DNA of 64,000 bases from JAAUTG01 sp964458705 (GCA_964458705.1 CAYWKD010000006.1:1-64000), one strand, 5' to 3'; numbered from the stretch's first letter, positions 45,771 to 55,905 are shown. Numbers and translations are program-made. The notes: a model not told the origin generated them from the letters alone.

Positions 45771-46057
45771 GGATGTATTTGTTGAAAATAATAGTAATTC
45801 AATTAGACTAGAGGGCGGTTTACTCATTAACAACGAGAATTAAGAATGTTAAAAATGCAATGCTATGAAAACAGTTTTTGTACTAACTCTACTCAAAACT
45901 AGCCATAACAAATGTATCGAATTTAATGCAAGAATCCGAATGAGATTGTTCTGTCATATTCTATCGTGAAATTCAACAATAAAAGTGGGCAACCGTTTAT
46001 TATGAGTAAATGAGTTCTAAAGACTTGAATTTGAATTGAAACTACATAATAAGCGAA

Positions 46058-47158
46058 ATGATAGGTTGGCGTTTTTCAGAATATAATCCAGATGCGGAAG
46101 GTTCAATTTTTGATCAGTTGTTAAAATTGTTTCAAGAACTACTAATTTATACTTCTGGCGATGTTTCAGAAGCTCTATCTTGGCTAAATGAGATAGATAA
46201 GGAATACAATATAACGAATGAAGGCTATGGCATGGCTGACTTTATTCAAGAGCTGATAGATAAGGGATATATTGAACAAGAAAATCCGAAAAATCCGAAA
46301 TTTGTGCCTACTTCAAAGGTGGAATTAGCCATGCGTCAAAAAGCATTGGATGACATCTTTGGTCAGTTAAAAAAATCGAAACGTGGTAACCACAGCACTA
46401 ATTATGGCGGACGTGGTGATGAACGTGCGGCGGAGCTAAGACCTTACGAATTCGGGGATAGTTTGGATAAACTAGCAGTGTCAGAAACCTTAAGAAATGC
46501 TCAAATTAATCACGGCATTGATGACTTTCGTCTAACACATGATGATTTAGAAGTGCATGAAACGTTTTACCAAAGCCAAATGAGTACGGTGCTAATGATT
46601 GATATTTCGCACTCTATGATATTGTATGGGGAAGATAGAATTACTCCAGCCAAAAAGGTGGCTATGGCACTTTCAGAATTAATCACCACCCGCTATCCTA
46701 AAGATACACTCGATATAATCGTTTTTGGCAATGATGCTTGGCAAATTGAAATCAAGGATTTGCCTTACTTACAAGTTGGACCTTATCATACTAACACCGT
46801 GGCTGGTCTGGAGTTGGCAATGGATATTTTGAGGAAACGCAGAAATCCAAACAAGCAAATCTTTATGATTACGGATGGCAAGCCTACTTGTATTAAAAAA
46901 GGAAAGAAATATTACAAAAATAGTTTCGGTATTGATAGAACTATTCTCAATAGAACGCTGAACTTGGCAACAAAATGCCGTAAGTTAGACATCCCTGTTA
47001 CAACTTTTATGATTGCTAGAGACTCTTACTTGGTTAAATTCGTGGAGCAGTTCACGCAAGCCAACAATGGAAAAGCATTTTATAGTAGCCTACAAGGCTT
47101 AGGAGAATTCATCTTTAAAGATTATAAAAACAACAAATCTAAAAGACATCGCAGATAA
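46058..47158 (+). CDS. VWA-domain protein
   Basis: The 366-residue cytosolic protein has an N-terminal helical part (about 1-170) and a VWA domain (about 175-350) with the metal site D-I-S-H-S (VLMIDISHSMILYGEDR), MIT DGKP and later LVKFVEQF. It ends two residues after a basic K-R-H-R-R. It resembles the CoxE/YehP-type VWA proteins that partner with MoxR ATPases, but no ATPase is adjacent. Its stop abuts the stop of the convergent methyltransferase gene with no bases between. Confidence 0.83.
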   Translation: MIGWRFSEYNPDAEGSIFDQLLKLFQELLIYTSGDVSEALSWLNEIDKEYNITNEGYGMADFIQELIDKGYIEQENPKNPKFVPTSKVELAMRQKALDDIFGQLKKSKRGNHSTNYGGRGDERAAELRPYEFGDSLDKLAVSETLRNAQINHGIDDFRLTHDDLEVHETFYQSQMSTVLMIDISHSMILYGEDRITPAKKVAMALSELITTRYPKDTLDIIVFGNDAWQIEIKDLPYLQVGPYHTNTVAGLELAMDILRKRRNPNKQIFMITDGKPTCIKKGKKYYKNSFGIDRTILNRTLNLATKCRKLDIPVTTFMIARDSYLVKFVEQFTQANNGKAFYSSLQGLGEFIFKDYKNNKSKRHRR

Positions 47159-47941
47159 TTATTTTCTGGGCGAGCTCACACTGAAATTAGATAATCCGGG
47201 TAGTTTAACTCCTAGATTCTTCAAAAACTTAGCAATACTGTAGTCTAAACGTAGCACCTGCTTTATAAAGTTCGTGCTACGCTCATTGCCAGACCATTCT
47301 ACTAGACCTGTAGATTCTTTTTCCTTGCCTAAAATACGTTCCTTTATCATTTTAAGTAAACGAACCGGCAGTAATGAAAAGAAGAAATAGCCTCGCTCAA
47401 TAGCTACATGATTAGACTTGTTTAAAGAATCTAACAGTGTTGTATTATTATAACGACGGTAATGCCCTAGAAAGTCATCGTGGGTAGTATAAAGCGATTG
47501 AAAGGCAGGAACAGTAATGAAAAATTTAGTTTTAGCGGTGATGTAAGGCTTTTGGCTTAGCATTTTCAAAAAAGCAACATCGTCTTCAATATGTTCAATG
47601 ACATCCAGTAGCAGTAATGCATCCACTTCCTGATGTGGAAAATCAATTTCCATTTGCTCCAAAGCATCAAAAACCTGAATAGATTTGTCCTTAAATTGCT
47701 CTGAGAAGTAAGCTAAGTCAGCTTCTTTAAACTCAATGTCAATGCCGTAAAAAGAACTATTCGGAAAACGTTGAGCAAGATTTTCTACAAAAAAAGTATC
47801 GCCACATCCGACATCTAGCATCACGAGTTTATCCTGATTATTGAAGTGCTTCAATAAAATGTCGTTAACTACCTCAAATCGAGCCAACTCCCATGGGTGT
47901 CTCACAATTTCTACTCTTGCTCTGGCTTCTCTTAAATCCAT
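47159..47941 (-). CDS. class I SAM-dependent methyltransferase
   Basis: The 260-residue protein has the SAM motif MLDVGCGDTFFVENLA (about 38-52), the D-I-E-F acid of motif 1b and ALLLLDVIEHIEDD, typical of methyltransferase types 11/23. A short basic region at the C-terminus (about 215-260) may sit on the membrane. The substrate is unknown; such genes often act in surface glycan or lipid synthesis. It lies downstream of the BASS transporter gene on the same strand. Confidence 0.82.
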   Translation of the reverse strand: MDLREARARVEIVRHPWELARFEVVNDILLKHFNNQDKLVMLDVGCGDTFFVENLAQRFPNSSFYGIDIEFKEADLAYFSEQFKDKSIQVFDALEQMEIDFPHQEVDALLLLDVIEHIEDDVAFLKMLSQKPYITAKTKFFITVPAFQSLYTTHDDFLGHYRRYNNTTLLDSLNKSNHVAIERGYFFFSLLPVRLLKMIKERILGKEKESTGLVEWSGNERSTNFIKQVLRLDYSIAKFLKNLGVKLPGLSNFSVSSPRK

Positions 47942-47984
47942 TATTTACAATTTTGAGTTCGTACCGATTCAGTTTATTAACACT

Positions 47985-48854
47985 TCATGCTTTCAATTGC
48001 TTCATGGACAACCATGCGAAAAGCAAGGTCGTAAAAAATGAGAAAATTGCAAAAACTAAAGCTGGCTTCGACATTTCATCACTCCCAATCAATGTGCTAG
48101 TAACGAGTAGAGCGAGCGTTGTATTTTGAAGTCCTACTTCAATTCCGATAGTGGTAGCTTGACGAATATCAATATCAATACTTCGAGAAAAGTAGTAACT
48201 AATAATTATAGAACCTATATTTACCAGTAAAGCGTAAGGCAAAATATTGATAACATCCTCTAGTGAAATCCCACTACCTCCACTGCTTTCTCCAGCAAAA
48301 AATTTGATACCAAATACTAAAGCTAGCAGTACCATATTGATATATTTTAATGGCTGCTGAATGCGATTGGAAAAATCTGCAAACTTGAGATTGAATAATG
48401 TGCCCAACGCTGCGGGTAGTAACGTAATGATAAAAATTTGTGCGATCGTTTGAAAAAAAGGAAGTTGAATATCAGTTTTGGCATGTATAAAATAGTCCAA
48501 TGCAAAACTAGACAACGTAGGTATTGTAAAAAGAATGATTATACTATTGATGATAGTCAGAGAAATGGAAAGTGCTACTTCGGCTCTGATGAGATAACTG
48601 ATAAAATTTGAGGTTGTACCGCCTGGGCAAAGAGCAATTATAAACAAACCTACTTTTAATAATGGGCTAAGATTGGAAAAAAAAGCGATAAAAAACACAA
48701 AGATGGGCAGGAAAATCATCTGTAACCCAAGACCTGTAAGAAGTGCTTTGGGGTAAAGAAAGACATTTCTAAAATCGCTAGGTTTCAATGAAGCTCCAAT
48801 GCCAAACATAATCAATGCCAGCACAGAACTGATGAGCACATTTATAAAATCCAT
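47985..48854 (-). CDS. bile acid:sodium symporter family (BASS) transporter
   Basis: The 289-residue protein has nine or ten hydrophobic segments. The signature CPGGTTSNFISYL (about 78-90) and G-I-E-V-G-L-Q-N-T-T-L-A in the second half form the crossover regions that bind sodium. BASS members import bile acids, pantothenate, keto acids or other organic anions with sodium. The substrate here is unknown. Confidence 0.88.
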   Translation of the reverse strand: MDFINVLISSVLALIMFGIGASLKPSDFRNVFLYPKALLTGLGLQMIFLPIFVFFIAFFSNLSPLLKVGLFIIALCPGGTTSNFISYLIRAEVALSISLTIINSIIILFTIPTLSSFALDYFIHAKTDIQLPFFQTIAQIFIITLLPAALGTLFNLKFADFSNRIQQPLKYINMVLLALVFGIKFFAGESSGGSGISLEDVINILPYALLVNIGSIIISYYFSRSIDIDIRQATTIGIEVGLQNTTLALLVTSTLIGSDEMSKPALVFAIFSFFTTLLFAWLSMKQLKA

Positions 48855-48983
48855 TTACCAAATGACCATGTTAATAGTTACTATGAACGGCGTCAAAGGT
48901 AACAGGATTCATAATTATAGCAGTAGATTGCTAGAGATATTTAAGTTTGTGCGTTGAAATTTTATCATTCAATACAATCAAAA

Positions 48984-49616
48984 ATGGAGCTTATTCACAA
49001 ATACTTTACTGATCTATCAACTACTCAAATTGCACAGTTTGAGCAGTTAGATATATTATACAAAAATTGGAATGCCAAAATTAATTTGATCTCTCGTAAA
49101 GACATTGATAACTTATATGAGAGGCATATTTTACACTCTCTTGCTTTAGCAGCTATTATGCCCGACTTAAAATCAGGTACTGAGATCATTGATCTTGGCA
49201 CAGGTGGAGGTTTCCCGGGCGTGCCATTAGCTGTTTTGTATCCCAATGTTCACTTTCATCTTATTGATGGCACAGGCAAAAAAATTATGGTTGTCAATGA
49301 AATCGTTCAAGCATTAGGCTTAAAAAATGTAACCGCCAAACAAGTACGTGCTGAGGAATGGAAAGGCAATAAGGTTGATTTTGTAGTTACAAGAGCAGTG
49401 GCACAACTAGATAAATTGATTTTATGGACAAAACCACTACTGAAGCAGCAGCAATCACATTCCTATCCGAATGGTCTATTTGCATGGAAAGGTGGAAAAA
49501 TCCATGAAGAAATGAAAGCCGTGGAGGATAATGAATATATGGAGCTATTTCCACTTATCGAAATATTTGAAGAGACTTACTTTGAAGAGAAGTATTTATT
49601 GTACGTGCAAGGATAA
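48984..49616 (+). CDS. rsmG: 16S rRNA (guanine-527-N7) methyltransferase RsmG
   Basis: The ATG at 48984 (MELIHKYF) is preferred to a TTG ten codons earlier. The 210-residue protein has the RsmG motifs KINLISRKD, ERHILHSLA and IDLGTGGGFPGVPLAVLYP (SAM-binding), then TRAVAQLDKLI. It methylates G527 of 16S rRNA at N7 in the small subunit. Length and motifs are normal. Confidence 0.95.
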   Translation: MELIHKYFTDLSTTQIAQFEQLDILYKNWNAKINLISRKDIDNLYERHILHSLALAAIMPDLKSGTEIIDLGTGGGFPGVPLAVLYPNVHFHLIDGTGKKIMVVNEIVQALGLKNVTAKQVRAEEWKGNKVDFVVTRAVAQLDKLILWTKPLLKQQQSHSYPNGLFAWKGGKIHEEMKAVEDNEYMELFPLIEIFEETYFEEKYLLYVQG

Positions 49617-49743
49617 AGCAATATAATCCTAAACTACCTTTAGAAAAGTTAATAGCATCATAATCCATTTGACAAAGTAGCATAAAGTGCAACAGTTCTT
49701 CTGAGCCGTGCGTTTCTAAACTAAAACTTAATTCATAAAACAT

Positions 49744-50346
49744 ATGCGTTTAGCTTTCATCATACTTAATTTATTGTGCTTTAGTTTTCTAGCCTTTACC
49801 CAATCAGATGTAGATATTCGTACAGTGAATGTGCATGGGCAAATTGTGCGTTTTATGATTGACGAAAATGGGGATACCTTGTTCTTAGCCACCTTAGATG
49901 ACATTTCACTTTCCTCCCCGAGAGACTTTGATAGCCAAGAAGAATATCGCCGCTACTTATTGTACAAACGCTATGCAGTCATTGTATATCCTTATGCTAA
50001 AGAAGCTATCCGAATTTTTAGAGAGGTAGAAACAGAAACGCAAGATTTAAAAAAGCGAAAACTCCGAAAATTCACAAAAGAGAAAACAGAAGAGCTGAAG
50101 GAGGAATTTGAAGACCCGCTCAAAAAGTTGACTAAAACACAAGGAAAAATTCTAGTCAAAATGATTGAAAAAGAGCTAGATACCCCCATGTACGAATTGA
50201 TAAAAAATTTGCGAGGTAGTTTTACCGCTACTTATTGGAGTACTTTTTCTCGTTTTTTTGGCCATAAGCTAAAGGACGGCTACATAAGAGGTGAAGACGA
50301 AATATTGGATGCAGTGCTGGATGATTTAGATATTTCTTACGAATAA
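49744..50346 (+). CDS. exported DUF4294 protein
   Basis: The 200-residue protein has a signal peptide (1-19) and the DUF4294 domain with YRRYLLYKRYAVIVYPYAKEAIRIF, a coiled-coil-like Lys/Glu region (about 95-130) and YWSTFSRFFGHKLKDGY near the C-terminus. This family occurs almost only in Bacteroidota and has no known function. It is followed by yaaA after 176 bases. Confidence 0.85.
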   Translation: MRLAFIILNLLCFSFLAFTQSDVDIRTVNVHGQIVRFMIDENGDTLFLATLDDISLSSPRDFDSQEEYRRYLLYKRYAVIVYPYAKEAIRIFREVETETQDLKKRKLRKFTKEKTEELKEEFEDPLKKLTKTQGKILVKMIEKELDTPMYELIKNLRGSFTATYWSTFSRFFGHKLKDGYIRGEDEILDAVLDDLDISYE

Positions 50347-50522
50347 ACTTAGTGTTCCGCTTGTCAATTCTTCAAAATTGATAAACAAAAATATAACTTA
50401 CTGAATTAGTTTAGTAAAACTTAATCTTACTGATTGTTAACCAAGGACAAGGGTTTCAAAAACGCTGAACAACCATCTCCTAAGCTACCAAATAGTTAGT
50501 TAAAAAACGAAATTATAAATCC

Positions 50523-51284
50523 ATGATTGTATTATTATCGCCTGCAAAAACATTAGACTTTGAGCCTAATCAAACGACAATTCATAGTGAAGCTAGGCTG
50601 ATGCGAGATAGCGAAAAATTAGTTGAAATACTCAAGACAATGTCCCCTAGCGACATCGGACAACTAATGAAAGTAAGTGATAAGATCGCTAGTCTAAATG
50701 TTGAACGCTACCATCAATTCAATACTCCTTTTTGTTTGGATAATGCTAAACAGGCAATATTTGCCTTCAAGGGCGATGTGTATCAAGGCTTACAAGCCGA
50801 AACTTTTGATAAAGAAGATTTAGATTTTGCTCAACGGCACGTTCGCATTCTCTCTGGATTATACGGCGTACTGCGCCCATTGGATTTGATGCAGCCTTAT
50901 CGCTTAGAAATGGGAACAAAGCTGCAGCAAAATGGCAGCAAAGACCTGTATGAATTTTGGGATTCCAAAATTACAGAACTTATCAATTTAGACTTCAAAG
51001 CATCCAATAGCAATCTAGTTGTCAACTTAGCTTCAAAAGAATATTTCAAGGCTATTAAAAAAAATCAGTTGCAAGGTGAGTTGTTAGAAATTGATTTCAA
51101 GGAAAATCGAGATGGCAAGTACAAAGTTATTGCATTTAATGCTAAAAAAGCCAGAGGCGCAATGACTCATCAAATCGTAAAACACAAAATCGTAGAGGCA
51201 GAAGCCTTAAAATCACTAAACGTAGAAGGGTATCTATTCAATGATGAACACTCCTCGCCTCGTCATTTTGTTTTTACAAAGTAA
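50523..51284 (+). CDS. yaaA: YaaA/DUF328 peroxide-stress protein
   Basis: The 253-residue cytosolic protein starts MIVLLSPAKTLDF, the family signature, and has F-K-G-D-V-Y-Q-G-L, ILSGLYGVLRPLDLMQPYRLEMGT and N-A-K-K-A-R-G-A-M. In E. coli YaaA limits free iron and DNA damage during peroxide stress and binds DNA. Full length for the family (250-258). Confidence 0.93.
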   Translation: MIVLLSPAKTLDFEPNQTTIHSEARLMRDSEKLVEILKTMSPSDIGQLMKVSDKIASLNVERYHQFNTPFCLDNAKQAIFAFKGDVYQGLQAETFDKEDLDFAQRHVRILSGLYGVLRPLDLMQPYRLEMGTKLQQNGSKDLYEFWDSKITELINLDFKASNSNLVVNLASKEYFKAIKKNQLQGELLEIDFKENRDGKYKVIAFNAKKARGAMTHQIVKHKIVEAEALKSLNVEGYLFNDEHSSPRHFVFTK

Positions 51285-51390
51285 GATTAGTCTTTTCCTT
51301 ATTTAGAACCATTTATATTTGCATCACTTTTTGAACACTATTGCCTGTTTCTACTAATTGCAGCAGGTCAATTATACAAAACTATAAACT

Positions 51391-52788
51391 ATGAATTACG
51401 ATTTGATAGTCATCGGAAGCGGTCCTGGAGGATACGTTGCCGCTATTCGAGCATCGCAACTAGGAATGAAAGTAGGCGTAGTAGAAAAAGAATCGCTTGG
51501 AGGAATTTGTTTAAATTGGGGATGTATTCCGACAAAAGCCTTGATAAAAAGTGCTCAAGTATTTAACTATGTTCAGCATGCCGAGGACTATGGAATAAAA
51601 GTAGAAAATGCGTCTGTTGATTTTGATGGCATGATTAAGCGCAGCCGTGGAGTAGCTAACGGAATGAGTAAAGGTATTAATTTCTTATTCAGAAAAAACA
51701 AGATCGATACCTTAACTGGGCATGGTGAATTAACGGCTGATAAGAAAGTAAAAGTAAGCACTGAGGATGGAAAAAGCCAAGAATATTCAGCACAGCACAT
51801 CATTATTGCTACTGGCGGAAGAGCCAAACAATTACCAAGTCTTCCAATTGATGGCGAAAAGGTAATTGAGTACCGCAAGGCAATGACTCTTCCAACACAA
51901 CCAAAGCGAATGGTGATTGTAGGAGCAGGAGCAATTGGAACAGAGTTTGCCTATTTTTACAATTCCATTGGCACAGAAGTAACTGTGGTAGAATTTATGG
52001 AACAGGGACTAGTGCCAAGGGAAGATGCTGATGTTTCTAAAGAGCTAACCAAGATTTACAAAAAAGCAGGTATCAATATTCTTGCTAATACTTCTGTGGA
52101 AGCTGTAGATATAAGTGGTACAGATTGTAAAGTAAAAATTAAGAATCGCAAGTCAGGGGAAGAGCGCATTATTGAATGCGATGTGGTACTTTCTGCTGCT
52201 GGAGTAACACCTAACACGGAAAACATCGGACTTGAAAAGTTGGGTATCAAGACAGAGCGTGGATTGATTGAAGTGGATGAATATTATAGAACCAACGTAG
52301 CAGGTATTTATGCCATTGGTGATATCGTGAAAGGGCAAGCACTAGCACACGTCGCAAGTGCAGAAGGCATCACCTGTGTAGAGAAAATAGCTGGGCATCA
52401 TCCCGATCCAATTGACTACAATAATATTCCGGGTTGTACCTACTGTGTTCCGGAGGTAGCATCAGTTGGCTATACAGAACAGGCTGCCAAAGAAGCAGGC
52501 TATGATATTAAAGTTGGGAAGTTTCCATTCTCGGCATCTGGAAAAGCGAGTGCGGCTGGTGCAAAAGAAGGTTTCGTAAAAGTTATCTTTGATGCAAAAT
52601 ATGGTGAATGGCTCGGAGCGCACATGGTTGGTAATAATGTAACCGAAATGATAGCAGAGGTAGTTGCTGCAAGGAAGTTAGAAACAACAGGGCATGAAAT
52701 AATCAAAACAGTTCATCCACATCCAACAATGAGCGAAGCAGTGATGGAAGCTGCTGCCGCTGCTTATGACGAGGTGATACATTTGTAA
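51391..52788 (+). CDS. lpdA: dihydrolipoyl dehydrogenase
   Basis: The 465-residue FAD enzyme has the N-terminal GSGPGGYVAA, the redox disulfide GGICLNWGCIPTK (C-x4-C), the NAD-binding VGAGAIGTEFA, FAD motif GIYAIGDIV and the C-terminal catalytic His-Glu in HPHPTMSEAVMEA. It reoxidises lipoyl groups of pyruvate/2-oxoglutarate dehydrogenase or the glycine cleavage system. gcvP in this window may be one user. Confidence 0.95.
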   Translation: MNYDLIVIGSGPGGYVAAIRASQLGMKVGVVEKESLGGICLNWGCIPTKALIKSAQVFNYVQHAEDYGIKVENASVDFDGMIKRSRGVANGMSKGINFLFRKNKIDTLTGHGELTADKKVKVSTEDGKSQEYSAQHIIIATGGRAKQLPSLPIDGEKVIEYRKAMTLPTQPKRMVIVGAGAIGTEFAYFYNSIGTEVTVVEFMEQGLVPREDADVSKELTKIYKKAGINILANTSVEAVDISGTDCKVKIKNRKSGEERIIECDVVLSAAGVTPNTENIGLEKLGIKTERGLIEVDEYYRTNVAGIYAIGDIVKGQALAHVASAEGITCVEKIAGHHPDPIDYNNIPGCTYCVPEVASVGYTEQAAKEAGYDIKVGKFPFSASGKASAAGAKEGFVKVIFDAKYGEWLGAHMVGNNVTEMIAEVVAARKLETTGHEIIKTVHPHPTMSEAVMEAAAAAYDEVIHL

Positions 52789-52876
52789 CCTGAATTTTTA
52801 TAGATGCTTTTTTACTATCTAGTTAGAGCAAGTCTTACGATAGATTGATTCATGAAGAAAAGTAGAAATATTGTAA

Positions 52877-52912
52877 GAGGTTTGGCAGAATAGATGAATC
52901 TAACCAAACCTC
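52877..52912. terminator. bidirectional hairpin between lpdA and thiC
   Basis: GAGGTTTGG (52877-52885) pairs exactly with CCAAACCTC (52904-52912), and a second inner stem TAGAT/ATCTA lies in the loop. It starts seven bases beyond the thiC stop and lies after the convergent lpdA gene. No T-run follows on either strand, so termination efficiency is uncertain. Confidence 0.6.
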
Positions 52913-52919
52913 ACCAATA

Positions 52920-54779
52920 CTACAAGTAGAGCTTGCTACCCTTATCTTTAAACTCTTCTGACTTTTCTACCATTCCAGCTTCCAGAGCTGCTTTTTCATC
53001 TACTCCTAAATTAGCAGCATAATCTCTCAACTCTTGTGTAATCTTCATGGAACAAAATTTCGGTCCGCACATAGAACAAAAATGTGCTAGCTTTGCACCC
53101 TCGGCAGGAAGCGTCTCATCGTGATAAGCCTTTGCTGTTTCTGGATCAAGTGATAAATTAAACTGATCTTCCCATCGAAATTCAAATCTTGCCTTACTCA
53201 GAGCGTTATCTCTGTACTGTGCTCCAGGATGTCCCTTAGCTAAGTCTGCAGCATGAGCAGCCAGTTTGTAAGTAATTACTCCAGTTTTTACATCATCTCG
53301 ATTAGGTAAGCCCAAATGCTCCTTAGGCGTTACATAACATAACATTGCTGTACCAAACCAACCAATCATCGCCGCACCAATACCCGAAGTGATGTGGTCA
53401 TAGCCGGGAGCTATATCTGTCGTTAACGGTCCGAGTGTGTAGAATGGCGCCTCGTAGCATTCTCTCAACTGCTTATCCATGTTCTCCTTAATCATGTGCA
53501 TAGGTACATGACCAGGACCTTCAATCATCACTTGCACATCGTGCTTCCAAGCAATCTTTGTAAGTTCCCCTAGTGTTTTCAATTCTGCGAATTGCGCTGC
53601 ATCATTAGCATCAGCAATACTTCCCGGACGTAAACCATCCCCCAGCGAAAAAGCAACATCATAAGTTTTCATAATTTCACAAATCTCCTCAAAATGTGTG
53701 TAAAGAAAACTTTCTTGATGATGTGCCAAGCACCACTTTGCCATAATTGAACCACCTCTGGAGACAATGCCCGTTACTCGATCAGCCGTCAAATGAATAT
53801 ACTGTAAGCGCACACCTGCATGAATTGTAAAATAATCTACACCTTGCTCTGCTTGTTCAATCAAGGTATCTCGAAACATTTCCCAAGTCAAATCCTCTGC
53901 CGCACCATTTACCTTCTCCAGTGCTTGATAAATCGGCACTGTTCCTACAGGCACAGGTGAATTGCGAATGATCCACTCTCTAGTTTCATGAATATTTTGT
54001 CCTGTGGATAAATCCATGATAGTATCCGCTCCCCAGCGAGCTGCCCATACCATTTTTTCTACCTCCTCTTCAATGCTAGAAGTAACTGCCGAATTACCGA
54101 TATTAGCATTAATTTTCACTAGAAAATTGCGACCAATAATCATTGGCTCACTCTCAGGATGATTAATGTTATTGGGAATAATGGCACGACCAGCAGCAAT
54201 CTCATCTCTCACAAATTCAGGAGTAATTTTCTCTGGAATATTTGCACCATAGCTAAACCCCTTGTGTTGCTTTGCCAAGTCTGCTTGCATTTCTTCTCGT
54301 AGCTGATTCTCTCTGATTGCTACAAATTCCATTTCTGGTGTAATGATTCCCTTTTTGGCATAGTGCATCTGCGATACATTTGCGCCTTTCTTTGCTCGTA
54401 GCGGCTTTCTCAAATGTTGAAAGCGCAAGTGATCCAATGATTCATCATTCAATCTTTCAATTCCGTAAGTAGAACTCGTAAAAGGCAATTCTTCCACATC
54501 ACTACGTTCTCTAATCCAGTTTTCACGAATGGGCTCAAGCCCCCTACGCACGTCGATAGGCACTTCAGGATCAGTGTAAGGTCCACTTGCATCATATACT
54601 GTAATTGGTGGATTAGGTAGGCGCTTCCCAGTGTTGCGTTCAATTGTATCCGATTGAGTGATTTCTCGCATTGGCACTTGAATATCATAGATTCTGCCCG
54701 GCACATACACCTTTCGAGAATTTGGCAGCGGCACTCTGGTAACTGTTTGTTGTGTTGGTATTTTATCTACTCTTGGCAT
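52920..54779 (-). CDS. thiC: phosphomethylpyrimidine synthase ThiC
   Basis: The ATG at 54779 (MPRVDKIPTQQ) gives 619 residues; a longer frame is open to 54887 but has no family match. The radical SAM enzyme turns aminoimidazole ribotide into hydroxymethylpyrimidine phosphate. Its iron-sulfur motif C-x2-C-x4-C is at the C-terminus (CSMCGPKFC), and GPGHVPMHMIKENMDKQL is diagnostic. It lies downstream of thiS, and the pair is under a TPP riboswitch. Other thi genes are not in the window. Confidence 0.97.
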   Translation of the reverse strand: MPRVDKIPTQQTVTRVPLPNSRKVYVPGRIYDIQVPMREITQSDTIERNTGKRLPNPPITVYDASGPYTDPEVPIDVRRGLEPIRENWIRERSDVEELPFTSSTYGIERLNDESLDHLRFQHLRKPLRAKKGANVSQMHYAKKGIITPEMEFVAIRENQLREEMQADLAKQHKGFSYGANIPEKITPEFVRDEIAAGRAIIPNNINHPESEPMIIGRNFLVKINANIGNSAVTSSIEEEVEKMVWAARWGADTIMDLSTGQNIHETREWIIRNSPVPVGTVPIYQALEKVNGAAEDLTWEMFRDTLIEQAEQGVDYFTIHAGVRLQYIHLTADRVTGIVSRGGSIMAKWCLAHHQESFLYTHFEEICEIMKTYDVAFSLGDGLRPGSIADANDAAQFAELKTLGELTKIAWKHDVQVMIEGPGHVPMHMIKENMDKQLRECYEAPFYTLGPLTTDIAPGYDHITSGIGAAMIGWFGTAMLCYVTPKEHLGLPNRDDVKTGVITYKLAAHAADLAKGHPGAQYRDNALSKARFEFRWEDQFNLSLDPETAKAYHDETLPAEGAKLAHFCSMCGPKFCSMKITQELRDYAANLGVDEKAALEAGMVEKSEEFKDKGSKLYL

Positions 54780-54907
54780 AATTTTTATTTTCAGTTTATA
54801 AATTATCAATAAGCTATTAATTATTTTGTATTCGACTTTCGGTACTAATTGTATCTTCAAAGTCGTACTCAAAATACTATAAATCAATTGTTACTCAAAA
54901 AATATTA

Positions 54908-55111
54908 CTATCCTCCCTGCGTAGCTGTTACAATTAGCATCTCATCTTGATCTTGAATCAAATGAGCCTTCCACTGCATTTTAGGAATGACAACATCGTT
55001 GATCGCTACGGCAATCCCTGTCGCTTCGAGTTTGTTTAATTGCTCCAGAGTCTTCTCAATAGTTTGAGCGTCTTCTAGTTCGTGAATTTGATTATTGATT
55101 TTTACTTTCAT
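54908..55111 (-). CDS. thiS: thiamine sulfur-carrier protein ThiS
   Basis: The 67-residue protein begins at MKVKINNQIHEL and ends with the required Gly-Gly (ATQGG), which is adenylated and thiocarboxylated to give sulfur to the thiazole. The beta-grasp pattern and length (65-67) fit ThiS. Two start codons are possible (55117, 55111); the second fits the family. It opens the thiS-thiC operon behind the riboswitch. Confidence 0.93.
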   Translation of the reverse strand: MKVKINNQIHELEDAQTIEKTLEQLNKLEATGIAVAINDVVIPKMQWKAHLIQDQDEMLIVTATQGG

Positions 55112-55198
55112 AAGCATCTAATTTTTTTGATGCTTTAGTGGTGAGATTGCATTAGAATGCTTCTAAACTTAATTTAGAAACCTTAGACTAAAAATCTC

Positions 55199-55276
55199 GC
55201 TTTTCCCTACGGCAGTTTGAACTGCATCAGGTATTAAGGGTATGATCTCAGCCCGATTGTGGGACACCCCTAAAGC
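55199..55276 (-). promoter_or_regulatory. TPP riboswitch (THI element)
   Basis: Read on the minus strand, the conserved parts appear in order: AGGGGTGTCCC, CTGAGATCATACCC, ACCTGAT, and GCCGTAGGGAA. These form the P2-P5 arms of the TPP aptamer. Downstream, GAGATT and AATCTC (55145-55198) can pair, and GCATC/GATGC lies at the thiS start; either could be part of the switch. Thiamine pyrophosphate would shut down thiS-thiC. A TAATATTTGC sequence just upstream (about 55276-55287) may be the promoter. The rest of the 5' region to 55395 has nothing else notable. Confidence 0.93.
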
Positions 55277-55425
55277 AAATATTAACTATATAAAGTTCTT
55301 CATCCAGTAAATTGTTCTATTTTTGGAAAAATAAATAGCTATTCAGCACCTCCAGTATCTGAATGATAATTGTGTGTATTTATTGGGCTTGAGCAGTGAA
55401 TAGACTAAAAACTAATATATTACTG

Positions 55426-55890
55426 ATGAAGAAGTTACTTACAGTTGTAGTAGTATTTGTTTTTATATCTGGGAGTGTATATTCCCAAAAAGAGGTTGAA
55501 AATGAAGCTATTATCCAACCTATAAAACAATTATTTGAAGGAATGGCGCAAAAAGACTCTATGATGATAAAAGAGGTCTTTTATGAATCCGCTAGATTGG
55601 CAACTACAAGCACAGATAAAGAAGGGAAGCCACAGTTCAGACTAGATAACATAGCTGATTTTATTACTTCTATTGGAGCTTCTCCGAAAGATCGCAGGCT
55701 GGAAGAACGTATTTTGAGTTATGAAGTTAAAACGGACAATAATCTAGCTATTGTTTGGACACCCTACGAGTTCTACGTGAATGATGATCTCAGCCACTGC
55801 GGTGTAAATGCCTTTGAATTATTCAGAACAGAAGCAGGCTGGAAAATTACTTCTATTATTGATACTCGTCATCGAGAAGGCTGCCAATAG
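55426..55890 (+). CDS. exported NTF2-like (SnoaL/lumazine-binding-like) protein
   Basis: The ATG at 55426 begins a signal peptide (MKKLLTVVVVFVFISGSVYS); an upstream GTG reading has no support. The mature part (about 135 residues) has the cone-shaped NTF2 pattern: an N-terminal helix pair (IIQPIKQLFEGMAQKDSMMI), a central strand region and a C-terminal WKITSIIDTRH. Similar Bacteroidota proteins are annotated as lumazine-binding or nuclear transport factor 2-like. The ligand is unknown. Confidence 0.75.
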   Translation: MKKLLTVVVVFVFISGSVYSQKEVENEAIIQPIKQLFEGMAQKDSMMIKEVFYESARLATTSTDKEGKPQFRLDNIADFITSIGASPKDRRLEERILSYEVKTDNNLAIVWTPYEFYVNDDLSHCGVNAFELFRTEAGWKITSIIDTRHREGCQ

Positions 55891-55905
55891 TTTGGCATAA
55901 AAATA

